This document shows positions 1 to 6,406 of a stretch of 17,565 bases of DNA, piece by piece. The first letter of the stretch is position 1, and each line of letters begins with the position of its first letter. The notes beneath the pieces are model-generated. The model did not search any database, was not told the origin of the DNA, and saw nothing but the letters and a program-made list of their open reading frames with translations. The DNA is taken from contig RGBZ01000008.1 of the NCBI GenBank assembly GCA_009919365.1, positions 1 through 17,565 on the forward strand, given 5' to 3'. A program made the translations under genes and the position numbers. This DNA is from a bacterium. Its GTDB lineage: Bacteria > Chloroflexota > Limnocylindria > Limnocylindrales > Limnocylindraceae.

Positions 1-272
1 CGCGACCGCTCCCATCTGCCGACTTGATCACGGGCGAGAAGGTTGAGAAGGCGCACTACGAGCGCTCCGACATCAGCGTGGTGCCGGCGGCCGGCGTGAT
101 CGGTGAGGCGATGGTCGCACTCGCCATTGTGCCGTTCCTGCTTGAGAAGACGGGTGGTGACTCGCTCGCGGAGATTCAGGCGAACCTTGCTGCCCTGCGC
201 GCTCGCTCAGCAGCGCCGCGCACCGCCCCATCGGCGGGTGGAACGAGCGCCGGCTCTGGCGGCGACGACTAA
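1..272 (+). CDS. aroC: Chorismate synthase, C-terminal part (5' truncated by window edge)
   Basis: Chorismate synthase converts 5-enolpyruvylshikimate-3-phosphate to chorismate, the last step of the shikimate pathway, in the cytoplasm with reduced FMN. Only about 90 C-terminal residues are in the window; the frame (codons starting at base 3) is open to the left edge, so the start lies outside. The stretch reading [17 protein letters not shown], then [16 protein letters not shown], matches the well-conserved end of the family (the 'R-S-D-x-x-x-V-P-A-A-x-V-x-x-E-A-M' signature). A low-complexity Ala/Ser/Gly tail of about 30 residues follows and ends in TAA at 270-272. The next gene starts 3-6 bases later, so the two are almost certainly co-transcribed and translationally coupled. 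Identity is clear despite the truncation; the internal TTG at 24 is not the real start. Confidence 0.93.
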   Translation, partial: RPLPSADLITGEKVEKAHYERSDISVVPAAGVIGEAMVALAIVPFLLEKTGGDSLAEIQANLAALRARSAAPRTAPSAGGTSAGSGGDD

Positions 273-275
273 GTT

Positions 276-1802
276 GTGATGCAAGCGCCGCGCGATCTCG
301 CCCTCGTAGGACTCCCTGGCGTTGGGAAGAGTTCGCTCGGCAAGCGCCTCGCGGCAAAACTCGGCGTCCCCTTCCTCGACACGGACCGTGCAGTGATTGA
401 GCAGACCGGCGTCAAGAACGACAGCGTGGCTTCGATCTTTGAGCGCGAGGGTGAGGAGGGGTTCCGACTTCGCGAACGCCAACTGATCGCCGCACTCGTA
501 TCACCTGAGCCGCCAGCCGGATCGATCGGCGCAGAGCTCGGCATTGGCCGCGTCGTGGCGCTGGGTGGTGGTGCTGCAGCAGATCCGCGCAGCCGCTGGG
601 CGCTGCGCGAGCGAGCGATTCTCTTTTGGCTCGATGCCCCCGACACCTCCATCGCTCGACGACTGCGCACCGCGCGCGTCATACGCCCGCTGATGAACCA
701 CGGTGATCCAATGGCAACGCTTGAACGTCTCCGCGGCGACCGCGAGCGCTTCTATCGACCAGGGGTGCACCTGCGCAGTACGCGCAGCCCAGGCTCACTC
801 GCTGACGAGGCGATCGCACTCCTTCGGGCTTCTACGCGATCCGTCCGTCCGCTTGTTGATGCTGAGACTCTCTCTGGCCGTTGGCTGGTGGGCGACGGCA
901 TCGCCGTTGATGCGCTGCGTGCCCTGCTTGCCGAGCGCGGCACAACGCGCATGGTGCTGGCCACCGAGCCGAACGCGGCGCGCGCCTTTGCTAACGGCCT
1001 GCGCGATGCACTTACGGCCGCTGGCATTATGGTGATTCCGCTCGAACTGCCGAGTGGCGAGGCGGCGAAGGAGCTGCACGAGATTGGCGCCGCGGCGCAG
1101 CGACTCGCCAACGCCGGTGTGGAGCGTCGCGATCTGATCGTTGCCGTTGGTGGCGGTGCACTCACCGACGCTGCTGGCCTCCTCGCCGCCCTCTACCTAC
1201 GCGGCGTCGAATGGATCGCTGTTCCAACCACGCTTGCGGCCCAGATTGACGCCTCGCTCGGCGGTAAGACTGGGGTTGATCTTCCTGAGGGGAAGAATCT
1301 CGTCGGCGCATTCCACCAGCCCCAGGCGGTCATCGCCGATCTCGTTGCACTGCGCACCCTCCCAGTCCGCGAACTGATCGCTGCGTCAGCAGAGGCGGTC
1401 AAGATTGCGCTCCTCGGCGACGCCAAACTCTTCACGGTGCTCGAAGAGGCAGCGCCGCGACTTGTGGCCGGAGATTCCACGCTGCACGACGACGGCACGT
1501 TGGCCGAGATCGTCGAACGCGCGGGCTGGTGGAAGTGCCGCGTCGTTGCCGCCGACGAACGTGAATTGGGCGAGCGCATGAGCCTCAATCTTGGCCACAC
1601 CCTTGGTCACGCCCTGGAGCAGGCGGCCGGCTACCAGAACCTGTTGCATGGAGAAGCGGTCGGCTACGGCTTGCGCGCCGCGCTGCAAATTGGTGTCGAC
1701 CTTGGCGTGACCCCCGCGGCACTGGCTGCGCGTAGATTCGCTGGGTCCTGGCGAGCGACGAGGGCTACGTTATTCGCAACGATGTTCCTGCTAGCCTCGT
1801 AG
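276..1802 (+). CDS. aroKB: Shikimate kinase / 3-dehydroquinate synthase fusion with a broken AroB C-terminus
   Basis: A fused enzyme for two shikimate-pathway steps. Residues 1-185 are shikimate kinase: Walker A GLPGVGKS (12-19), substrate Asp in LDTD (34-37), FEREGEEGFR with its Arg, the GGG at 97-99, and lid arginines around 131-137. Residues 190-486 are dehydroquinate synthase: Lys265 in PSGEAAKE, VGGGALTD (291-298), GGKTG (329-333), Lys340, SAEAVK (371-376), and metal histidines 441, 445 and 458. After residue 486 homology stops: the last 22 residues (RFAGSWRATR onwards) are out-of-frame translation. The expected C-terminal helices with the conserved DKK lysine are missing, and the genuine end of AroB is readable at 1736-1840 in another frame. 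Start is GTG 276 or ATG 279, just after aroC. AroKB fusions are known (for example in Thermotoga). The kinase half looks intact; the synthase half probably is not functional as written, unless this is an assembly error. Confidence 0.88.
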   Translation: MMQAPRDLALVGLPGVGKSSLGKRLAAKLGVPFLDTDRAVIEQTGVKNDSVASIFEREGEEGFRLRERQLIAALVSPEPPAGSIGAELGIGRVVALGGGAAADPRSRWALRERAILFWLDAPDTSIARRLRTARVIRPLMNHGDPMATLERLRGDRERFYRPGVHLRSTRSPGSLADEAIALLRASTRSVRPLVDAETLSGRWLVGDGIAVDALRALLAERGTTRMVLATEPNAARAFANGLRDALTAAGIMVIPLELPSGEAAKELHEIGAAAQRLANAGVERRDLIVAVGGGALTDAAGLLAALYLRGVEWIAVPTTLAAQIDASLGGKTGVDLPEGKNLVGAFHQPQAVIADLVALRTLPVRELIAASAEAVKIALLGDAKLFTVLEEAAPRLVAGDSTLHDDGTLAEIVERAGWWKCRVVAADERELGERMSLNLGHTLGHALEQAAGYQNLLHGEAVGYGLRAALQIGVDLGVTPAALAARRFAGSWRATRATLFATMFLLAS

Positions 1803-1840
1803 AGCGCGCAGCGGCCGCCATGTTGGCCGGCGCCAAGTAG
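1736..1840 (+). pseudogene. aroB: Out-of-frame remnant of the AroB C-terminus
   Basis: Read in the frame whose codons begin at 1736, this stretch gives I-R-W-V-L-A-S-D-E-G-Y-V-I-R-N-D-V-P and then S-L-V-E-R-A-A-A-A-M-L-A-G-A-K with TAG at 1838-1840. This is the typical last segment of dehydroquinate synthase (K-x-R-W/F-V-L-P...G...V-x-x-D-V-P-x-x-L-V-x-x-A). It ends right at the AGGAGGAG site that serves aroQ, as expected for the original stop. Roughly 45 residues that should join it to residue 486 of the upstream ORF are absent, so the loss is a deletion whose length is 1 modulo 3, not a single-base slip. It is a remnant, not a gene of its own. Confidence 0.8.
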
Positions 1841-1846
1841 GAGGAG
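1839..1846 (+). promoter_or_regulatory. Shine-Dalgarno site for aroQ
   Basis: AGGAGGAG overlaps the stop codon of the original AroB frame and lies 2-8 nt before the GTG at 1849. It decides the GTG start for the dehydroquinase over the internal ATG at 1885, which has no such site. Confidence 0.75.
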
Positions 1847-1848
1847 TC

Positions 1849-2373
1849 GTGGCTGAGATTTCCAAGCGCATCGAGCTTGCGACGATGAGCCCACGAACGC
1901 GGGCCCATGCCGCTGGCGATGGGCTGCTGCTGATTAGCGGACCGAACCTCAATCTGCTCGGCGAACGAGAGCCAGAGACCTACGGCACCACCACCCTCGC
2001 CGAGATCGAGGCCTCGGTCGCAACAGCGGCAGCCGCCGCAGGTCTGCACCTGGTTGACGCGGTGCAGTCGAATCACGAGGGCGAGCTGATCGACCGGCTC
2101 CATGTGCGCGACTACTCGTGGCTGATCATCAACCCGAGTGGTCTCACCCACACCAGCGTCAGCCTGCGCGATGCCTTGCTCGCCGTGGAGCGACCCTTCG
2201 CCGAGGTGCACCTGAGTGACCCAGGGACGCGCGAACCGTTCCGCAGCGTGAACTTCGTCGAGGACCTCGCCGCCGTTTCCGTACGCGGCTACGGTGCGAC
2301 CGGTTACCTACGAGCCGTTGCCCTCATTGCAGAACTGTGGAACGCCGCGCGTGCGGCGGACGGCCACCGGTGA
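1849..2373 (+). CDS. aroQ: Type II 3-dehydroquinate dehydratase
   Basis: Dehydrates 3-dehydroquinate to 3-dehydroshikimate, the step after AroB; type II enzymes are small cytoplasmic dodecamers. Motifs in order: ISGPNLNLLGEREPETYG (29-46) with catalytic Arg40 and Tyr45, QSNHEGELID (73-82), INPSGLTHTSVSLRDAL (94-110; the usual form is NPGAYTHTS), and EVHLS with catalytic His121, then REPFR. The C-terminal GYGATGY matches the family's G-x-G-x-x-G-Y. Length is 174 residues against a usual 145-150, because the GTG start with its strong ribosome site adds about 25 polar residues; an ATG at 1885 would shorten this. The next gene overlaps its stop by 4 bases (GTGA), so translation is coupled. The family is certain; the exact N-terminus is likely but not proven. 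Confidence 0.95.
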   Translation: MAEISKRIELATMSPRTRAHAAGDGLLLISGPNLNLLGEREPETYGTTTLAEIEASVATAAAAAGLHLVDAVQSNHEGELIDRLHVRDYSWLIINPSGLTHTSVSLRDALLAVERPFAEVHLSDPGTREPFRSVNFVEDLAAVSVRGYGATGYLRAVALIAELWNAARAADGHR

Positions 2374-2645
2374 GCGATCCCGCCGCACGCCTGCTCGAGA
2401 TTCGCGCCGCCATTGACGCCATTGATGATCAGCTGCTGACGCTGCTCGCCGCTCGCACTGAACTTGCCCTGGAGGCGGGGGCCGCGAAGGCGGAACTTGG
2501 TCGCGCGGTGCAGGACCCAGAGCGCGAGGCGGCACTCCTGGCGCGTATTTCGGCGCGCGGTGCCGGCGCCCTTACTCCTGAAGATCTGGTGGAGTTGTGG
2601 ACGCTGCTGATGGCGGCGACGCGTCGGGCGGAGTCTCAGCGCTAA
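2370..2645 (+). CDS. Monofunctional chorismate mutase, AroQ-fold (type II)
   Basis: Converts chorismate to prephenate, the branch point to phenylalanine and tyrosine. The 91-residue all-helical protein carries the complete active-site set of the E. coli P-protein mutase domain by eye alignment: Arg12, Arg29, Lys40, Asp49, Arg52 and Glu53, in the pattern IRAAIDAIDDQLL ... AAK ... QDPERE. No prephenate dehydratase or dehydrogenase domain follows, so it is a stand-alone mutase. I chose GTG 2370, which overlaps the aroQ stop as GTGA; an in-frame upstream ATG at 2337 would only add out-of-frame aroQ sequence. The last 74 bases overlap, antisense, the tail of a small - strand gene. It closes the aroC-aroKB-aroQ transcription unit and directly consumes the chorismate made by it. 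Confidence 0.92.
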   Translation: MSDPAARLLEIRAAIDAIDDQLLTLLAARTELALEAGAAKAELGRAVQDPEREAALLARISARGAGALTPEDLVELWTLLMAATRRAESQR

Positions 2646-2790
2646 AACCAGCGCAGCGCATGACCGGCAGGCGCGGGTAGCGCGGGAAGCGATCATCTGT
2701 ATCGGAGAGCCCACAGCGCATGAAGTGCGACCCGCGGCCACTCACCACGAGCCGCGCATGGGTGCAGATGGAACAGAGGCCGCTACTCAT
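2572..2790 (-). CDS. Small four-cysteine (zinc-ribbon-like) conserved protein
   Basis: A 72-residue protein with Cys6-x2-Cys9, Cys26 and Cys46, plus the striking stretch DRFPRYPRLPV (33-43). I recall a family of small uncharacterised actinobacterial and Chloroflexi-type proteins with the same layout (C-x2-C-x-H-A, a G-S-x-F ... C block, D-x-R-F-P-x-Y-P-x-L-P-V, then C-x-G-F/Y), which suggests a metal-binding knuckle; this is recognition from memory, not a search. The ATG at 2788-2790 lies 36 bases downstream of the tRNA-Ser 3' end on the same strand, so it may be the last gene of the lysS-serS-tRNA unit. The final 24 residues are Pro/Ser/Ala-rich and overlap the end of the chorismate mutase gene on the other strand; the conserved part (1-49) lies wholly outside that gene. 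Function unknown. Confidence 0.62.
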   Translation of the reverse strand: MSSGLCSICTHARLVVSGRGSHFMRCGLSDTDDRFPRYPRLPVMRCAGFSAETPPDASPPSAASTTPPDLQE

Positions 2791-2826
2791 GAGGCGCAGT
2801 GTGGCGCAGAGTGAGCGATTGGGGTG

Positions 2827-2918
2827 TGGCGGAGGGGGAGGGATTCGAACCCCCGCAGACCGTTACCAGCCTGGGCTGTTTTCAAGACAGCTCCGTTCAA
2901 CCACTCCGGCACCCCTCC
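2827..2918 (-). tRNA. tRNA-Ser (anticodon UGA)
   Basis: On the - strand the sequence folds as a class II (long variable arm) tRNA. The acceptor GGAGGGG at the 5' end (2918-2912) pairs perfectly with CCCCTCC. The D-arm begins with GCCGGAGTGG. The anticodon stem GCTGT/ACAGC encloses CTTGAAA, giving anticodon TGA (UGA, reads UCA and other UCN codons). A long variable arm is followed by a T-loop TTCGAAT. Discriminator base is G and the CCA end is encoded (TGG at 2827-2829 on the + strand). Class II shape and discriminator G fit serine. It sits 25 bases downstream of the seryl-tRNA synthetase gene on the same strand. Confidence 0.97.
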
Positions 2919-2943
2919 ACGAGGGAGTGTATCGGATCGGCCG

Positions 2944-4284
2944 CTAGCTCTTGGTTGGCGGGGCGAGGTGCGTGCGGCCACCAAGGTATGGGTGCAGCGC
3001 GGCGGGAAGTTTCACGCTGCCGTCGGGCTGCGCGCCATGTTCTAGGAGCGCCGCCAGCACGCGCGGCACTGCGAGCCCTGAGCCATTCAGTGTATGCACG
3101 AGTTCTGGCTTCTCGCCCTGCGCGGTGCGGTAGCGAATAGCCATGCGGCGCGCCTGATAGTCGCCAAAGTTCGAGCAGCTCGACACTTCGAGCCACCGCT
3201 TTGAGCCGGGGGCCCACACCTCCAGGTCGTACTTGCGCATCTGCACGAAGCCCATGTCGCCCGTTGCCATCAGCAGCACGCGATACGGAAGCTCAAGGCG
3301 CTGCAGCAGCGTTTCAGCGCGAGCTGTGAGCCACTCAAGTGCGGCGGCCGACTCTGCAGGTCGCTCAAAGCTAACCATCTCGACTTTGTCGAACTGATGC
3401 AGGCGCAGGATGCCGCGCGTCTCACGGCCAGCGGCGCCGGCTTCACGTCGGAAGCACGGTGTGTAGGCGGCGTAGCGAATCGGTAGCTCCGCACCATCGA
3501 GGATTTCATCGCGATGCAGGTTCGTCACGGGCACCTCGGCGGTCGGCGCGAGGTAGAAGCCGTCGCGACCGACCACGTACATCTGGTCTTCCTTGTCGGG
3601 GATCTGTCCCGTGCCGCGTGCCGATGCCTCGTTGATCAGGATCGGTGGCCAGATCTCGGTGAAGCCGTTCTCGCGCACATGGGTGTCAAGGAAGAGATTG
3701 ATGAGCGCGCGAATCAGTGCTGCGCCGTCGGCGCGATACGCCGGGAACGCTGCGCCGGCGACTTTTGCGCCGCGCTCCAGATCAAAGATGCCGAGTCGTT
3801 CCGCAACCACATCGTGCTCTGGCGCCGCTGCCGTTGCTGGGTCTTCGCCCTTGGCGCCGATGGCTGGGTGCCCTGCAGGTGCCCAGGTGCGAATCGTCGT
3901 GTTCGCCTCGGCGCCGCCAACGGGAATGTCTTCGTCGGGCGGGTTCGGAATGCGGAGCAGCAACTCTTCAAGCTGCGCCTCGGCAGCGGCGAGATCTTTC
4001 TCAAGCCCCTCCATCTCTGTGGCGACCTTCTGGGATTCTGCCTTCAGTGCGACGACCTTTGGTTCAGTTGCTGGAACGGCCGGCTTGCCGCCGAGCAGCG
4101 CGCCAACTTCGGCAGAGAGGCGCTTGCGCTCGGTACGTAGTGTGTCTACGCGCATCGAGAGGGCGCGCCGTGAAGCATCTGCCTCAAGGGCGGCATCAAC
4201 AACCGTCGGGTCTTCGCGCTTGGCGATCGCCCCGGCGCGAAGTCGGTCGGCGTCGTCGCGTAGTCGTTGCGTGCCAACACTCAT
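2944..4284 (-). CDS. serS: Seryl-tRNA synthetase
   Basis: Charges tRNA-Ser with serine using ATP; class II aminoacyl-tRNA synthetase. The N-terminal 110 residues form the long antiparallel coiled-coil arm that grips the long variable arm of tRNA-Ser (heptad-like RTERKRLSAEV ... ALKAESQKVATEMEGLEKD). The catalytic domain shows GTGQIPDKEDQMY (224-236), the serine-site T-A-E at 248-250, motif 2 FRREAG...RGILRLHQF (278-298), KYDLEVWAPG (351-360), and motif 3 NGSGLAVPRVLAALLE (400-415), where the common LAVGR is LAVPR. Length 446 is at the upper end of normal. Its ATG overlaps the lysS stop as ATGA, so it is the second gene of the lysS unit. tRNA-Ser(UGA) follows after 25 bases, putting enzyme and substrate RNA in one probable transcript. 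Confidence 0.97.
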   Translation of the reverse strand: MSVGTQRLRDDADRLRAGAIAKREDPTVVDAALEADASRRALSMRVDTLRTERKRLSAEVGALLGGKPAVPATEPKVVALKAESQKVATEMEGLEKDLAAAEAQLEELLLRIPNPPDEDIPVGGAEANTTIRTWAPAGHPAIGAKGEDPATAAAPEHDVVAERLGIFDLERGAKVAGAAFPAYRADGAALIRALINLFLDTHVRENGFTEIWPPILINEASARGTGQIPDKEDQMYVVGRDGFYLAPTAEVPVTNLHRDEILDGAELPIRYAAYTPCFRREAGAAGRETRGILRLHQFDKVEMVSFERPAESAAALEWLTARAETLLQRLELPYRVLLMATGDMGFVQMRKYDLEVWAPGSKRWLEVSSCSNFGDYQARRMAIRYRTAQGEKPELVHTLNGSGLAVPRVLAALLEHGAQPDGSVKLPAALHPYLGGRTHLAPPTKS

Positions 4285-5909
4285 GCGCTCACCCCCTGTA
4301 CCGCTGCGGCATCACGCAGCCTCGTAAGGATAAGGGTGCGATCGATCGCTGCGAGCAACCAACCCGCGCGCGGGCCGTTCGTTCGCCCAAGGAAGGCGGC
4401 GTAGAGCGAGGCGAAGGCACGAACCGGCTGCAGGCCCGCCTCTTTGGCGGCGCTGAAGATGAGCGCCTGCCAGGCGTCGCCGCTCCCGAGGGCGGCGGCA
4501 TCCGCAGCGAGTGCCGCTTCGATCTGCGGGGCGAGGGCACCGAGCCAGGCGCGCTCCTCGGCGCTCAGTGCCGCAACGGCATCGGTTGGGAGTTCTGGGC
4601 GCACCGCAATCCGCGCCTCTTCAGGAGCGTAATCACGCAACCAGTTCGTGACGGCGGCGATGCGCTCGTTCAGTTCGGCAGATTCGGCGGCGGTGAGTGG
4701 GCTCCCCTTCTCGGCGGCGGCGCGCTCCACCACGTTGACACCTGGAAGCTGCAGAAGGAGCGAGAGCTGCCCGAATGCCGGGCGCCACGCGGCGGCAACC
4801 TCCTTCGCCGCATCGGCGCTGCTATCGGCAATCTGGCTGAAGAACTGCAGGCGCTCGTGATCGGGTGGCAGTTCGCCGCGCACCGTCTTCCCCGCCGTGG
4901 CGGCGCTGATGCGGTCGTACTCGTCATGCAGGCGTGGAATCGCATCGCTGCCAGCCGGATCGAAATCAATGGCGTGGTTCGGACGTGGGCGCAAGAAAAG
5001 GAAGCGCAGTACCTCGGGCGGAATTGACTCAGAGATAGAGTGCACCGCAGCGCCGAGCCCCTTGGAGGTCGACATCTTCTTGCCGCCGACGTTGAGGAAC
5101 TCGTACATCACATTGATTGGCGGCTCGCGGTCAAAGACTTCGCGTGAAATCGCCTCACTTCGGTCGCGTGATCCACCCTTGGTGCCAAGGTCCTTGCCGC
5201 ACCCTTCAATCGTGACGCCCATCAGCGACCACTTCGCCGCCCACTCCACGTTGAACGGCATCTTCGCCTTGCCGCCGAATGGTGCGAGTCGCCCCTCATG
5301 GCCGCAGCCTTGCGCCCACTTCACATAGTCCGGGAGGCAGCGATAGCGAATCGTCTCGCCATCCCAATCGTCGGAGAGGGTGGTGCCAACGCGACCGCAG
5401 GCTTCGCAGATCGCCTGGATCGGCAGCCAGCCGGCGGGGCGCTCCACGTTGCTGACGCGCACGTAGAGGTCGCGAATCACCTGCGCCTTGTCGAGGGCGG
5501 TGCGAATGAATGGATCGAGCTGCCCGGTTGGGTAGATCTCCGAGAGCCAGTAGAACTCTGGGCGAATGCCGAGGCGCGCAAACGTTGGGAAGAAGAGCGT
5601 CCCCACAAAGTGTCGCGCGTAATTCTCGGCACTACTCCCCTCGGGGGCCGGCACGCGCGATAGTGGCACGCCCATATAACGCTCCACCGCATCGGGGGTG
5701 AGGAGCGCCTGCGCATCCATCGCGTCCATATCTTCAACGCCGTAGCGGAACTGCACGGGGATGCCGCGGTCGCGCAGGGCGCGAGCAATGGCGTCGTGCA
5801 TCACCGGTCCTCGCAAGGAGCCGACGTGGACCGTCCCCGAAGGGGTCTTTGAATCGTTGACGACCTGGGGCCCGGAGACGCGTGCGGCGAGTTCATCTGC
5901 CCAATACAT
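4281..5909 (-). CDS. lysS: Class I lysyl-tRNA synthetase
   Basis: Charges tRNA-Lys with lysine. The protein is the class I (Rossmann-fold, archaeal-type, also called LysK) enzyme, not the class II LysS of most bacteria. The HIGH-type motif is TPSGTVHVGS (22-31) and the KMSKS-type motif is KKMSTSKG (277-284). Between them lies a cysteine cluster (Cys168, Cys171, Cys191, Cys202) typical of the zinc-binding insertion. Residues 290-542 are the helical anticodon-binding domain. Length 542 is normal for the family. The start ATG 5909 has no ribosome site; a TAGGAT -10 box ends 7 nt before it, so the mRNA is probably leaderless. It is coupled to serS through an ATGA overlap. Class I LysRS is patchy in bacteria (some Actinobacteria, alphaproteobacteria, spirochaetes and others), so it is a useful lineage marker. 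No class II lysS is seen here, but the rest of the genome is not visible. Confidence 0.96.
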   Translation of the reverse strand: MYWADELAARVSGPQVVNDSKTPSGTVHVGSLRGPVMHDAIARALRDRGIPVQFRYGVEDMDAMDAQALLTPDAVERYMGVPLSRVPAPEGSSAENYARHFVGTLFFPTFARLGIRPEFYWLSEIYPTGQLDPFIRTALDKAQVIRDLYVRVSNVERPAGWLPIQAICEACGRVGTTLSDDWDGETIRYRCLPDYVKWAQGCGHEGRLAPFGGKAKMPFNVEWAAKWSLMGVTIEGCGKDLGTKGGSRDRSEAISREVFDREPPINVMYEFLNVGGKKMSTSKGLGAAVHSISESIPPEVLRFLFLRPRPNHAIDFDPAGSDAIPRLHDEYDRISAATAGKTVRGELPPDHERLQFFSQIADSSADAAKEVAAAWRPAFGQLSLLLQLPGVNVVERAAAEKGSPLTAAESAELNERIAAVTNWLRDYAPEEARIAVRPELPTDAVAALSAEERAWLGALAPQIEAALAADAAALGSGDAWQALIFSAAKEAGLQPVRAFASLYAAFLGRTNGPRAGWLLAAIDRTLILTRLRDAAAVQGVSA

Positions 5910-5916
5910 GGTGGGA

Positions 5917-5922
5917 ATCCTA
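5917..5922 (-). promoter_or_regulatory. -10 box of leaderless lysS promoter
   Basis: On the - strand TAGGAT is followed by 7 bases and then the lysS ATG, so transcription should start at or within a base or two of the ATG. No good -35 is visible; none of the candidates about 17-18 bases upstream resembles TTGACA. It lies in the short argR-lysS gap, making lysS-serS-tRNA a separate unit. Confidence 0.6.
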
Positions 5923-5923
5923 G

Positions 5924-5954
5924 CGCCCGCGGAGGCGATTAGCCTCGCTGGGCG
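5924..5954 (-). terminator. Two-step hairpin across the argR stop codon
   Basis: Outer arms CGCCC/GGGCG (5924-5928 with 5950-5954) enclose a 3x3 internal loop and an inner stem GAGGC/GCCTC (5932-5936 with 5942-5946) with the loop at 5937-5941, part of which is the argR stop. There is no U-tract, so intrinsic termination is uncertain; it may slow read-through from argR into the lysS promoter right behind it. Confidence 0.4.
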
Positions 5955-6406
5955 AGTTCGGTCAGGCGCTTGCGGAATCTGCGCATCGCCGCTGCATCGC
6001 GCACGGCCACAAAGAGGGTGTCATCCCCCGCCACCGTGCCAACAATCTCGGGGAGCAGCAGGCGGTCGAGTGAGGCGGCAATGGCGTGTGCGCTCCCGGG
6101 GAGCGTCTTCAGCACGAGGATCGACCCCGCCACCGAGGCCTCCAGCGGCGTCTCGGCGAGGAGCGCCTGAAGTCGATCTTCTGCCGCAATCTCAATTGAG
6201 CGACCTGGCGGGAATGCGTAGGCCGGCGAACCGCCGCGGTCCACCTTGATGAGGCCAAGCTCGGTGATGTCGCGGCTCAGCGTTGCCTGCGTCGCTGGGA
6301 TTCCCTGCCGCTTGAGCGCTGAAGCGAGTTCTCGCTGGGTACGGATCGCCTGCCGCGACACGATGTCGCGCAGAGCGCGGTGACGAACGCTCTTACCGAG
6401 ATCCAT
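5939..6406 (-). CDS. argR: Arginine repressor ArgR
   Basis: Arginine-responsive DNA-binding regulator of arginine biosynthesis and catabolism; acts as a hexamer. The N-terminal winged helix (1-70) carries TQRELASALKRQGIPATQAT followed by SRDITELGLIKV, the family's DNA-recognition signature. The C-terminal domain (75-155) carries GSAHAIAASLDRL and IVGTVAGDDTLFV, the arginine-binding and trimer-forming signature (the G-T-x-A-G-D-D-T motif). Length 155 is normal. Its ATG overlaps the uppP stop by one base (TAATG), so it is translated from the uppP transcript. No arginine-biosynthesis gene is in the window, which is unusual because argR often sits with the arg genes; I did not find a convincing ARG box pair near it. 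Confidence 0.95.
   Translation of the reverse strand: MDLGKSVRHRALRDIVSRQAIRTQRELASALKRQGIPATQATLSRDITELGLIKVDRGGSPAYAFPPGRSIEIAAEDRLQALLAETPLEASVAGSILVLKTLPGSAHAIAASLDRLLLPEIVGTVAGDDTLFVAVRDAAAMRRFRKRLTELAQRG

Noticed and set aside
1725..1840. Programmed ribosomal frameshift in aroKB
   Set aside because: No slippery run is seen and about 45 residues are absent, so a change of frame alone would not restore a normal AroB.
3717..5027. Long + strand open frame (436 codons) opposite serS and lysS
   Set aside because: Arg/Cys-rich translation without any family pattern, lying wholly antisense to two firmly identified synthetases; a normal by-product of high GC.
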